Made by a program: the position numbers and the translations under genes
NCBI GenBank assembly: GCA_023435985.1
Contig: JAEZKY010000016.1
Coordinates: 1 to 25,855 of the forward strand
From: Bacillota bacterium
Lineage (GTDB): Bacteria; Bacillota; Clostridia; Clostridiales; Clostridiaceae
Direction of reading: 5' to 3'
Length of the DNA stretch: 25,855 nucleotides
Notes under the pieces: model-generated
Told to the model about the DNA's origin: nothing
The model's input: only the letters and a program-made list of their open reading frames with translations
Databases searched by the model: none
In this document: one piece after another, positions 8,187-16,831 of the stretch
Position numbering within the stretch: position 1 is the stretch's first letter
Layout of the letters: every line of letters starts with the position of its first letter

Positions 8187-8235
8187 AAACCGTCAATAAA
8201 TATTCTAAAAACTTAGAAATATTTTCTGACGGTTT
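8187..8235 (-). terminator. Possible terminator hairpin after the sigma-54 activator gene
   Basis: Arms AAACCGTCA (8187-8195) and TGACGGTTT (8227-8235) enclose an inner inverted repeat that is also an activator site (8203-8218). The structure is long and GC-clamped, but the minus-strand tail (UUUAUUAUG) is a poor U-tract. It may be a weak terminator or only part of the enhancer region. Confidence 0.4.
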
Positions 8236-8397
8236 GCTAAAAACTAATTACTTTAATTTTTAACAACTTTAGACTTTGTTATCTTTTTAACATTATTCAT
8301 GTTAACATTTTCAATACTTCTTGAATTTTAAAATAAGAATTTAAAATTTATTCTAAAAAATAAGAAATATAAAACTATAATTTATAATATTTTAGAA
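8203..8397. promoter_or_regulatory. Enhancer (UAS) cluster upstream of the permease gene
   Basis: Three sites lie at 8203-8218 (TTCTAAAAACTTAGAA, perfect), 8351-8366 (TTCTAAAAAATAAGAA, one mismatch) and 8382-8397 (TTATAATATTTTAGAA, one mismatch). The outer pair is again about 30 bp apart, as in the other two clusters, while the distance to the first site is larger (148 bp). The farthest site ends 12 bp from the stop codon of the activator gene. The rest of the 7962-8409 gap holds no gene. Confidence 0.65.
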
Positions 8398-8409
8398 ATA
8401 GATATTTAA

Positions 8410-9750
8410 TTATTTTAGTTTATTATAAAGTGTGGCTAGTGAAATACCTAGCGCTCTAGCGGCATTTTTTTTGCCTTCAACAGTGTCTCCATAAATAATA
8501 ATAGCTTCTTTTATTACAGAAGCTTCTGACTCCTTTATGATTTCTTCAAGAGATTTTAATTTCATAATATTCTTTTTTATACCTTCTGCTTGAATAATTT
8601 TAGGAAGATGTTCTGGATTAATGATATAGTCATCTGTCATATTAGCAGCAAACTCAATGGAATTCTTCAATTCTCTTATATTACCTGGCCAATCGTAATT
8701 ATATAGCAGCTTAACAGCCTCTTCAGAAATTTCAATATTCCTTTTTATTTTATAGGCCATTTGATTTATAAATTCATCTACTAATGGTTTTATATCTTGG
8801 CGTCTGCTTCTTAGTGGCGGTATATTTATTGGAAATATTGCAATTCTATAATATAAATCCTTTCTAAATTTATTTTCTTCTATCATTTTTTCTAAGCTTT
8901 TATTAGTGGCTACTATTATTCTAACATCTATATGTATTTCTTTAAGCCCGCCTATACGCCTAATGGTATTTTCTTGAAGTACTCTTAATAATTTTGCTTG
9001 CAATCCATAATCCAGTTCAGATACTTCATCTAAAAACAGTGTCCCACCGTTAGCTAATTCAAAAAGACCTTCTTTTCCTCCTTTTTTAGCTCCAGTAAAA
9101 GCACCTTCTTCGTAACCGAAAAGCTCACTTTCTAATAAATTGCTGTCAAACGTAGCACAGTTTACCGCGACAAAAGGTCCATGTTGTCTATTGCTATATA
9201 CATGTATAGAATTAGCATAAAGCTCTTTACCAGTTCCACTTTCACCAGTAATAAGTATATTAGACTCACTTCTCGCAGCTTTTTGAGCCAGTTTTTTAGT
9301 TTCCTCTGAATTTATATCAACACAAATTATATCATCAAAACTATACTTAGCTTTATTCATACTCTTAACTCTTTTTTCAAGATTGCTTATTATTAAATTT
9401 GATTTATTTAATTGTTCTGTAAGTTTATATATTTCAGTTATTTCATTTAATATAGAGATACCTCCAATTATTTCATTACTTTCAATAATTGGCACCATAT
9501 TTACTATATATTCAGCATCTCCTACTTTTCTAGGGACTCTTAATAACTTTTCACCAGTTTTTATTACATGTGGCAGCCTAGAGCCCAGTCTCACTTCAGA
9601 TAAAGGTTTGTCAATTATATCTTCTCCGCTGACTTCTGTTATTCTCGTATATGCAGGATTAGTGTATTTTATAATCCCTTCTCTATCAGCTATAAGAACT
9701 CCATCATGTAAAGAATCCAATATGATTTTTACCCAATTAGTTACTTCCAC
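8410..9750 (-). CDS. Sigma-54-dependent transcriptional activator (PAS-AAA+-Fis HTH)
   Basis: A bacterial enhancer-binding protein of about 446-449 aa. Counting from the longer start (9759), a PAS sensor domain occupies about 10-110, a short coiled coil 110-135 and the AAA+ domain about 140-375. The AAA+ domain has Walker A GESGTGKE (172-179), the sigma-54-contacting loop GAFTGA (219-224), Walker B TLFLDEV (240-246), the arginine-finger region FRKDLYYRI and WPGNIRELKN. A Fis-type helix-turn-helix ends in LGISLATLYNKLK. No receiver domain is present, so the signal is probably a ligand sensed by PAS. A GTG at 9748-9750 lies 8 nt after GGAG and is the better start; the longer GTG at 9759 has no RBS. 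It is the evident regulator of the three sigma-54 promoters downstream. Confidence 0.94.
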   Translation of the reverse strand: MEVTNWVKIILDSLHDGVLIADREGIIKYTNPAYTRITEVSGEDIIDKPLSEVRLGSRLPHVIKTGEKLLRVPRKVGDAEYIVNMVPIIESNEIIGGISILNEITEIYKLTEQLNKSNLIISNLEKRVKSMNKAKYSFDDIICVDINSEETKKLAQKAARSESNILITGESGTGKELYANSIHVYSNRQHGPFVAVNCATFDSNLLESELFGYEEGAFTGAKKGGKEGLFELANGGTLFLDEVSELDYGLQAKLLRVLQENTIRRIGGLKEIHIDVRIIVATNKSLEKMIEENKFRKDLYYRIAIFPINIPPLRSRRQDIKPLVDEFINQMAYKIKRNIEISEEAVKLLYNYDWPGNIRELKNSIEFAANMTDDYIINPEHLPKIIQAEGIKKNIMKLKSLEEIIKESEASVIKEAIIIYGDTVEGKKNAARALGISLATLYNKLK

Positions 9751-9900
9751 TATTTTCACTCCATTCTAATAAACTCTCAAATATGTATATTACCTTTTTT
9801 CCTTCCTCTCCTACAATTTTTGTAGTTTTCTCAATTATTTAAAACTATTTTAATAATATCATAACTCTTTTCCTAAACCTAATTCAATTTCCTCCTACAA

Positions 9901-9937
9901 AAGTAAAAAGAACTGACAATAACTCTTGCCAGTTCTT
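9901..9937 (-). terminator. Intrinsic terminator of the lichenase gene
   Basis: Stem AAGAACTG/CAGTTCTT (9908-9915 with 9930-9937, extendable past one mismatch) is followed on the minus strand by a UUUU run. It lies about 140 bp beyond the lichenase stop, and the remaining 9760-10076 gap shows no gene. Confidence 0.65.
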
Positions 9938-10076
9938 CAAAATATCATTATTTCAAATAATATTCCTTTATGATATTTTAATACCTATTTATAACTTTTT
10001 GAAATAGATTTTATCTTGAAATTATAAGATAATTATTTATTGCCTACAATAACACAATAAACAAACTTAAATACTA

Positions 10077-10817
10077 TTATTGTGGATCATAAGATGCCCA
10101 GTCATAATATGCATTAAGTGGAGTCACTCCATTATAAGCACCTAACCATGAGTCTACCCCTGTTCCTGGCCATAAATTCATCATGATTTTACCAGGGTGT
10201 GATGGAATATTACTTGTTGCTCTGTAAACTTCCTTTCCATCTACTAACCATGCAATATAGGTTGGCTGCCAGTTAAAGGCATAAGTATGAAAACTTGTTG
10301 AAGCATCAAATCCTAAATTATAAAGGTGCTCATGATTTCCTACACCATTTGTATAATAGTTAAATTGTACCTTTGTTGTATCCTTACCTAAAAACTCAAT
10401 ATCAATTTCATCCCAAGGAGTATTATCTGATGGCCCTGTATAAGTAAAGAATGAAGAGACTATACCAGTATTTTTTGCGGGTTTCATACTTACTTGATAA
10501 AGTCCATAACTAAAAGTATCATTTGAGCGATATTCTGCACCAGCATATGGCTTAGAACCGCCTTGTGTATCTTTATTTAAAGTAAGATCCATAACTCCAT
10601 TACTGAAATTAATGTTGCTAGCTCTCCAAGTACAATTAAACGATCCTCCATTAGTCCAGCCATCTGACTTTGACCAGCTTCCTGTGTTAGCATAATCAAA
10701 TCCATCACTAAAGTGAGATTTAGTCACTGCAAAAGTCTTTGTTGGAATAAAAGCTCCTACTAAGAAGGTGCTTACTAAAATTCCCAATACTGCAACTTTT
10801 ATTTTTTTCTTCTTCAT
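10077..10817 (-). CDS. Secreted lichenase, beta-1,3-1,4-glucanase (GH16)
   Basis: A 246-aa extracellular glycosyl hydrolase of family 16 (names used elsewhere: licB, bglS). Residues 1-30 form a Sec signal peptide (KKKKIK, hydrophobic core, TKTFA). The catalytic signature WDEIDIEFLGKDTTKVQFNY carries the nucleophile Glu137, Asp139 and acid/base Glu141. GIVSSFFTYTGPS and PGKIMMNLWPGTGVDSWLG are typical of lichenases. It hydrolyses mixed-linkage glucans of cereal walls. It has no dockerin or carbohydrate-binding module. Only one Cys (Cys62) remains, so the disulfide of Bacillus lichenases is absent, as in the Clostridium-type loop variant. It follows the solute-binding protein/kinase/regulator genes but has its own RBS (GGGGAGG) and a preceding terminator. 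Confidence 0.95.
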   Translation of the reverse strand: MKKKKIKVAVLGILVSTFLVGAFIPTKTFAVTKSHFSDGFDYANTGSWSKSDGWTNGGSFNCTWRASNINFSNGVMDLTLNKDTQGGSKPYAGAEYRSNDTFSYGLYQVSMKPAKNTGIVSSFFTYTGPSDNTPWDEIDIEFLGKDTTKVQFNYYTNGVGNHEHLYNLGFDASTSFHTYAFNWQPTYIAWLVDGKEVYRATSNIPSHPGKIMMNLWPGTGVDSWLGAYNGVTPLNAYYDWASYDPQ

Positions 10818-11065
10818 ATATTTTTCCTCCCCTAATTAAATAATTTATTAAAATCATAATTGATTTTATACCTATCATCTTTGTTATTTATTTTTATACT
10901 GCCTACACATTATTAAAATAAATAACATTCCTATATTCACTTTTATACAATATCTAATTTCTATCTATAACTTTATGATATATAAAAAAGTACCTTACTA
11001 AAATGGTATAAAATTACGATAAAGTATGAAAAAATTACTGACTTTAAACATTTACATAAAGCAGA

Positions 11066-11096
11066 TAAAAAAAGAGACTCTTTTTTAGAATCTCTT
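11066..11096 (-). terminator. Intrinsic terminator of the response regulator gene
   Basis: Stem 11073-11080 with 11088-11095 (8 bp, one G-T pair) overlaps the stop codon and is followed on the minus strand by seven U residues. It separates the regulator from the lichenase gene, whose upstream region (10818-11065) otherwise holds no recognisable gene. Confidence 0.78.
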
Positions 11097-12702
11097 ATGC
11101 TTGCATTACATTTTTCTTGTATTCAGCTGGAGTATAACCTGTATGCTTTTTAAAAAGTTTACTGAAGTAGGTTGTCTCCTTATAACCTAACATATCACTA
11201 ATCTGATAAACTTTATAATCATATTTCTTCAATAATATCTTTGCCCTTTCCATTTTTGCTCTTGTTGCATATTCTAAAAAATTCTCCCCAGTCTGCTGTT
11301 TGAATATTGAGCATAAATAGTTTTTACTAATATTTAGTTTATTTGCTATAGACGTTAATGTAATATCTTCATCTATATGTTTTAGTACATATTCACATGC
11401 TTTATATACTATATTATCACCCTGATTTAAGTTGTATTCCTTTATAATTTCTATAAGTTTGGCTATATTATCAATTAACTGTTTCTCAATATCTATAAGG
11501 GTTTCAACTCCTAGGAAACCAATCTTAATTATTTTGCTAAGATCATATACATCTTCTATAAAACTATATTTTTTGAGCACGTTACTGTAAATATTATATA
11601 CAATTTCTGTAAAAGCAATATTAATCCTAAAAATATCGAAATTTAATATATTGGCTATTTCTTCTACCAGTTCATGGAGCATACTTAATGAATCCTCTTT
11701 ACCAATAAGTATTGAATTTATTAATGCTTTTTCCTTCTCAATTGGATAAACAAAATTTTTCTGTCTAAGCTCAGCTAATTCATTTACATGTATTAGCTTA
11801 TTTGTACCCAGCACATATTTATATTTTAGTGCTTCCTTAGCATTTATATAACTTTTGTACATACTATATATTTTATTGTAGCTATTACCGACTCCTATAT
11901 TTAATTTTATTTGCAGTTCTTCATTGGCAGCTTCAAGTATATTCCCTAATATTCTAATAAAGTTTTCATTTAAATCTGTTATTTCAATATTATTATCTAT
12001 TTGCACTATAATGATTTTCTTCCCAAAGTCACCATCTAATACAGAAAAATATTCTATACTGCTTTTCTTGAATTCTTTTTGTATTATATTGTCAACCGAT
12101 TTCTCTAAAGAGCTTAATTCATCAGTTTCACCTAATTCTTTGCTGCTAATAACAATTTCATTAATTTCAATAATCGCAACTTGAACTTTGCCTTTTATAA
12201 GAGGCAGATTATATTGTAAAATATATTCATCCATCATCATTAAGTTTTTTCCTCTTAACAAGTCATATAATATTTTTTCCCCAGATATAATTCTATTTAC
12301 CTTATATTCATTATCCTTTTTTTCCTTGATCTCTAATTTGTTGTAGACATTAATTAATATACTTTTAAGTTTTTGAGAATCAAGTGGTTTTAATATATAA
12401 TCAAAAGCACCCAGTCGTATACCTTGCTGTGCATATGCAAATTCATCATATCCACTTAATAGTAGTACTAATGTATCTAATCCATTTTCCCTAATCTTTC
12501 TTAATAGTTCAATTCCAGTCATTTTATGCATCTTAATATCTGACACAATAAAATCTATATTATATTTATTAAGTAGTTCAATAGCCTCTTCACCATCACG
12601 TGCTTCACATGTAATCTTGAAACCATATTCTTCCCAATTGATTATTTTTTTTAACCCCATTCTTATAATTGGTTCATCATCTACAATCATTACTGAATAC
12701 AC
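11095..12702 (-). CDS. YesN-type response regulator with AraC DNA-binding domain
   Basis: A 535-aa cytoplasmic regulator. The receiver domain (about 1-120) has acidic residues Asp8/Asp9, phosphorylation site Asp55 in FIVSDIKM, Ser83 and Lys105 (ILKPLD). A long linker region (about 130-420) follows, typical of YesN proteins, then a double helix-turn-helix of the AraC family (about 430-530) with LTSIANKLNISKNYLCSIFK and the signature around YFSKLFKKHTGYTPAEYK. It is the cognate partner of the histidine kinase encoded 115 bp upstream. Such pairs usually control carbohydrate uptake or degradation genes. The lichenase downstream is a plausible target, but no operator was identified. Confidence 0.93.
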   Translation of the reverse strand: MYSVMIVDDEPIIRMGLKKIINWEEYGFKITCEARDGEEAIELLNKYNIDFIVSDIKMHKMTGIELLRKIRENGLDTLVLLLSGYDEFAYAQQGIRLGAFDYILKPLDSQKLKSILINVYNKLEIKEKKDNEYKVNRIISGEKILYDLLRGKNLMMMDEYILQYNLPLIKGKVQVAIIEINEIVISSKELGETDELSSLEKSVDNIIQKEFKKSSIEYFSVLDGDFGKKIIIVQIDNNIEITDLNENFIRILGNILEAANEELQIKLNIGVGNSYNKIYSMYKSYINAKEALKYKYVLGTNKLIHVNELAELRQKNFVYPIEKEKALINSILIGKEDSLSMLHELVEEIANILNFDIFRINIAFTEIVYNIYSNVLKKYSFIEDVYDLSKIIKIGFLGVETLIDIEKQLIDNIAKLIEIIKEYNLNQGDNIVYKACEYVLKHIDEDITLTSIANKLNISKNYLCSIFKQQTGENFLEYATRAKMERAKILLKKYDYKVYQISDMLGYKETTYFSKLFKKHTGYTPAEYKKNVMQA

Positions 12703-12817
12703 ATTTATCTCCCCCTAAGATATTATCAAAAAATAACAGTTCCAAATATTCTCTGCATATTGAGATTTGCAATTTTCTTTCATATACTTAAAAACTCTCA
12801 CTTGATTAATATTTTAG

Positions 12818-14659
12818 TTAATTATCCATAATATTAGGCAGCTTAAGTGTTATCTTAGTGTAACACCCTTCCTTAGCTTCAATGATAATACCATATTCTC
12901 TTCCATAAAAAAGCTTTATTCTATCATTAACATTTTTAAGTCCGAGGCCATATATTTTATCTGTATTTCCATTTATATAATTCTGTACCTCCTGCACTTT
13001 GTTTATATCCATCCCCTTTCCATCATCCTTCACATTTAGATATAAATATGCTTCATTAATCTCAACTGATATAGAAATACTGCCATTTTCACTCACTAAT
13101 TTTTCAGAAAGTCCATGCTTCACCGCATTCTCTACTAAAGGCTGAATAGTTAGTTTTAGTATCTTTATATTCAAGAATTCGGTGTCAATATCAATATTTA
13201 GGCTTATTTCAAACTCATATCTTATGGTCATTAGTGATATATAATTTTTAATATGTTTTATTTCTTCATTTAGTGGTACAAATTCATTATTCCATTTCAT
13301 GTTATATCTCATCATATCACCTAAGGATGCCAAACAATCAGATACCATATAATTTTCTTCAACTAGTGCCATCATCCTGATATTTTCAAGGGTATTATAC
13401 AAAAAATGAGAATTTATCTGAGTTTTTAATGCCTTTAGCTCTGCCTCTTTGGTTATTATTTCTTTATTTATACTATCCTTAATAAGTGTATCTATAGTTT
13501 TCATCATTTCCCTAAAGTTATGAGCAAGCACTCCTACTTCATCACTTCCATATACCTCTATGCTTGGCATTAAGTCTCCAGCTTGTACCTGTTTAACTGC
13601 AGAAATTATTTTATATAGTCTTTTTAAAATAGCTTTAGTTGCGTAATATACAATTAAAGATAAAAAGATAAGTAGAAAAATAGAAGCCCAAATGACCACA
13701 TTTTTAGAGTTTTTAATTTCTTTTGAAATGTTATTCAATGGTATTACATTTATTAAATAATTATTAGGAATTGGCGACTCTTTATATAGTACAATATAAT
13801 CTTCACTCCCCTGACTATAATTCACTTCTCCTTTTTCATCTTTTAACTTATCCTTGATAAATTCCAAAAATAGTTTTTTATCAAAATTAAAACTTCTTAG
13901 CAGGGTACTATTTTCATCTGTTTTTATATCCTTGTTTTCTTTATTTACCAAAAGTATTTGTCCACTTTTCAAATCATCATTTTCATACATTTTGGGAAAA
14001 AAGTCTTTAGACCGCATAGTTACTCTACTAATTCCTAAATATTTATCACTTGGATAATTGATTTTTTTATTAAGAGATACTACCATATCTTTTGTTTCAT
14101 CATTTAAGGTAGATTTAACTTCTATATCATTATCATAGTGATTTACATTCCAATACTCTGCACCATTTTTTTCAACAACTTTTTTATACCATTCATTATC
14201 AATAATCCTATCTTCTTTATAAAAAGTAGGCCAGATTTCACTTACTTCTGAGCTATTGGTAAATATATTTATCTCCTTAATTGTAGGGTTATTGTTTTGC
14301 AGATTAATCAACTGTTTATAGGTGTTTTCCCTAAAATCAATTAATTCTTTTGCTTCCTGATTATTAGCACCTTTTAAATATCTTATTACTTCATTATCAG
14401 ATTCTATGGAGCTAATTATGTTCCTCATTATGTAAACATTTTTCTCTACACTATCATATTCAGTGCTAAGATCATAATTTGCTCTGCTTACTGCATCATG
14501 TTTTGCATTATAAGAAAGCGAGCTAAATATATAGATAGAAAATATTAATATTGGAATGCCGATAATTAATATATACATGGTTATTAATTTTTTTATTAAA
14601 CTTTCATTAAGTAACATTTGCTTAACTTTTTCTAACAAAACCACAATATTATTTCTCAT
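12818..14659 (-). CDS. YesM-type sensor histidine kinase
   Basis: A 613-aa membrane kinase with TM1 at about 24-46, an extracellular Cache-like sensor region at about 47-318, TM2 at about 319-341 and HAMP at about 342-394. A His_kinase (LytS/YesM) domain follows, with the phospho-accepting His418 in QINSHFLYNTLENIRMM. The ATPase has N-box QPLVENAVKHGL (506-517), G1 DDGKGM (545-550) and G2 GLGLKNV (571-577). All catalytic motifs are intact. It starts 21 bp after the solute-binding lipoprotein gene, so the two are cotranscribed and the lipoprotein may present ligand to the kinase. Confidence 0.94.
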   Translation of the reverse strand: MRNNIVVLLEKVKQMLLNESLIKKLITMYILIIGIPILIFSIYIFSSLSYNAKHDAVSRANYDLSTEYDSVEKNVYIMRNIISSIESDNEVIRYLKGANNQEAKELIDFRENTYKQLINLQNNNPTIKEINIFTNSSEVSEIWPTFYKEDRIIDNEWYKKVVEKNGAEYWNVNHYDNDIEVKSTLNDETKDMVVSLNKKINYPSDKYLGISRVTMRSKDFFPKMYENDDLKSGQILLVNKENKDIKTDENSTLLRSFNFDKKLFLEFIKDKLKDEKGEVNYSQGSEDYIVLYKESPIPNNYLINVIPLNNISKEIKNSKNVVIWASIFLLIFLSLIVYYATKAILKRLYKIISAVKQVQAGDLMPSIEVYGSDEVGVLAHNFREMMKTIDTLIKDSINKEIITKEAELKALKTQINSHFLYNTLENIRMMALVEENYMVSDCLASLGDMMRYNMKWNNEFVPLNEEIKHIKNYISLMTIRYEFEISLNIDIDTEFLNIKILKLTIQPLVENAVKHGLSEKLVSENGSISISVEINEAYLYLNVKDDGKGMDINKVQEVQNYINGNTDKIYGLGLKNVNDRIKLFYGREYGIIIEAKEGCYTKITLKLPNIMDN

Positions 14660-14680
14660 TTAAGCTTCTCCTATTTCAAT

Positions 14681-16315
14681 TTATCCTGCAATATTTAGCT
14701 TTTTCTTATTTTCTTCATATTTTTGCTGGGCATACTTTTGTATCTCATCCCAGCCTTGTTCTTTCCTATACGTGATAAATTCGTTTAATATTCTACTAAA
14801 CTCTTCTTCATTCCTGGCTATAAGCAGACTCTTTAACGTACTTCCCCATTTTCTATTTATTCTAGCTAACGCTGCTTCTTTTTCATTATCTTCATATGAA
14901 TAAATGTTATCAAATAAGGAATAATTATAGGTCTTTCCCTTTGACCAATCACTTATTATACTTATTGCTTTCTCATTAGATGGTGTCCACTTCTGTATTA
15001 AGTTACCATCTGCCAGCATCCAATAAGTATTTGCCGCCCCATATTTATTGTCAAAAGCTATTCTATCTGTATTTAGCAAACTTAATGCTTCAGGTTTGAA
15101 CTGTTCCTTTCCATCAATTACATCCCAAGTCAACCCCTTTATACCTAAATACAAATCTCTATTTCCCTCCTCACTAATTAAATAGCTTAAAAATCTTATA
15201 GCTCTTTTTGGATCTTTACAGGATTTTGAAATCAACGTAACTGTCCATCCAGAAATGCTGTCTCCTGACAATTTAGGAGAATCAAGCTTAGAATTTGCGG
15301 GTCCATCAACAGCTATATATGCTTTATTCTTGTCTCTAGAATACAACTCTAATTGCTGAGCAGACATGTCTGAACTTTGATAAAGCATTGCAAAATATCT
15401 TCCTTCTGTTATATTTTCTTCTATCTGAGCTCTTTTATCTACAAAGATTTCCTTAGATAACAATCCTTTTTCATTGGCTGTCCTCAAGGTTTTTAACCAT
15501 CTTATATATTCTTCATCTGTATTTTTATCGTATAATTTACCCTTCTCCTCCCGAGGAACTGCTAAAAAGTTTGGTAAAATACTATCTAAAGAAAGATTTC
15601 CATAATCATCGAATTCATGAACTCCTAGAGGTATCAGCTCTTGACCATCAACTATAGGAAATTCTTTTTTAGCCCTTTCAAGTGCATTTAAGAACCCTTC
15701 AGGAGTTCTCATGTCAGGTTTTCCTAAAGCTTCATAAATATCTTTTCTAACTAAAAATGCTTGATTAGATGGTTTTTCTTCCTTATAATCCTTAAAATCA
15801 GTCATTGGACTCGAGAAATTGGGATAGCAATAAACATGTCCATCATTTTGCCTATACCACTCCAATTTTTGTTTATCTGCAACTTTCATAAAATACGTAT
15901 CATATTGTTCTGATAGCTTATCAAGTGATAATGCCAAGCCATTTTGAATAATTCTTTTATACCCATAATCTTGAGAACTCAAAGTAATAAAATCTGGCAA
16001 TTTACCTGTCTCAATCATAGAGTTTAATTTTTCTGTCTCATCACCACTTGGAGTTATTAAATTTAAATTGACGCCAGTCTTATCAGTGACATACTTCGAA
16101 ACTGGATTAGTACCCCATTTAGTTTGAAACCACGAAAAATCAATATACCAATCAAAGGTTATCGGTGTTGTATCCAGCTTCCACCCTTCTTCTGTATAAT
16201 TGTTATTAACCGTACTATCTATTTTTGCATTGAATAAACCACATGCTGTGAAAAATACAGAAATTAAAGTTAAAGTTATAATCTGCATACAAACCTTTAC
16301 ATTCAACCTTTTCAT
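14681..16315 (-). CDS. Extracellular solute-binding lipoprotein (carbohydrate ABC type, family 1)
   Basis: A 544-aa lipoprotein with signal sequence and lipobox FTAC; Cys25 is the lipidation site. The mature part resembles LplA/YtcQ-type sugar-binding proteins (ITFDWYIDFSWFQTKWGTNP, KTGVNLNLITPSGDETEKLN, GISGWTVTLISKSCKDPKRA-like stretch near the middle). Its size fits this family (about 500-560 aa). No ABC permease or ATPase gene is nearby; instead it precedes a YesM/YesN pair in one apparent operon. It may therefore act as an accessory sensor or share permeases encoded elsewhere. An RBS GGGGGA precedes the ATG. The ligand is unknown; an oligosaccharide, possibly from mixed-linkage glucan, is a guess from context. 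Confidence 0.88.
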   Translation of the reverse strand: MKRLNVKVCMQIITLTLISVFFTACGLFNAKIDSTVNNNYTEEGWKLDTTPITFDWYIDFSWFQTKWGTNPVSKYVTDKTGVNLNLITPSGDETEKLNSMIETGKLPDFITLSSQDYGYKRIIQNGLALSLDKLSEQYDTYFMKVADKQKLEWYRQNDGHVYCYPNFSSPMTDFKDYKEEKPSNQAFLVRKDIYEALGKPDMRTPEGFLNALERAKKEFPIVDGQELIPLGVHEFDDYGNLSLDSILPNFLAVPREEKGKLYDKNTDEEYIRWLKTLRTANEKGLLSKEIFVDKRAQIEENITEGRYFAMLYQSSDMSAQQLELYSRDKNKAYIAVDGPANSKLDSPKLSGDSISGWTVTLISKSCKDPKRAIRFLSYLISEEGNRDLYLGIKGLTWDVIDGKEQFKPEALSLLNTDRIAFDNKYGAANTYWMLADGNLIQKWTPSNEKAISIISDWSKGKTYNYSLFDNIYSYEDNEKEAALARINRKWGSTLKSLLIARNEEEFSRILNEFITYRKEQGWDEIQKYAQQKYEENKKKLNIAG

Positions 16316-16352
16316 GAGTAATCCCCCATTTTAATACTAAGAGTTTCCACAA

Positions 16353-16799
16353 CTAATTAGAAATATTTTTTACTATCTTTCTTACAAGCACTAAAAACGC
16401 TTCTCTTTCTTCATATGTATCTAAAGAACTTATTACCTTTCCATAAATCTCCTCTTCAAATTTTACATGCTCTTTCTGAACTTCCATTCCTTTTTCAGTA
16501 AGCTCTAGTTTATATGATCTTCTATCTTTCTTACTAATTGCTCTAACTATAATATCATTCTTTTCTAATTTATCTATTATGCTGGTTAACGTACTTTTAG
16601 GAATATTTAATGCATCTACTATATCTCTTATAATCACTTCTTCTTTTTCAGAAATAATCCTAATTATAGATAACTCATTTGTACTAAAGACTTGTATGCT
16701 CGGATATTTTGCTTCTATATCTTTATAATTTGCTTCCATAAACATACTATGCCATAATGCATTAAACTCATTAACTTGTCTTTTGAATCCTTTATCCAT
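16353..16799 (-). CDS. MarR family transcriptional regulator
   Basis: A 148-aa winged-helix repressor-like protein. The recognition region is VDALNIPKSTLTSIIDKLEK, followed by the wing with the family signature SKKDRRSYKLELTEKG; C-terminal helices would dimerise. The ATG at 16797-16799 is preferred to the GTG four codons upstream because GGAG lies 11 nt before it, whereas the GTG overlaps the RBS. It starts 32 bp after the methyltransferase gene and is probably cotranscribed with it. It ends 37 bp before the solute-binding protein gene with no terminator between, so readthrough is possible. A palindrome at 17487-17515 is a candidate operator. Confidence 0.9.
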   Translation of the reverse strand: MDKGFKRQVNEFNALWHSMFMEANYKDIEAKYPSIQVFSTNELSIIRIISEKEEVIIRDIVDALNIPKSTLTSIIDKLEKNDIIVRAISKKDRRSYKLELTEKGMEVQKEHVKFEEEIYGKVISSLDTYEEREAFLVLVRKIVKNISN

Positions 16800-16831
16800 A
16801 ATAATTCTCACTCCAAAATTCTTATTATTTA

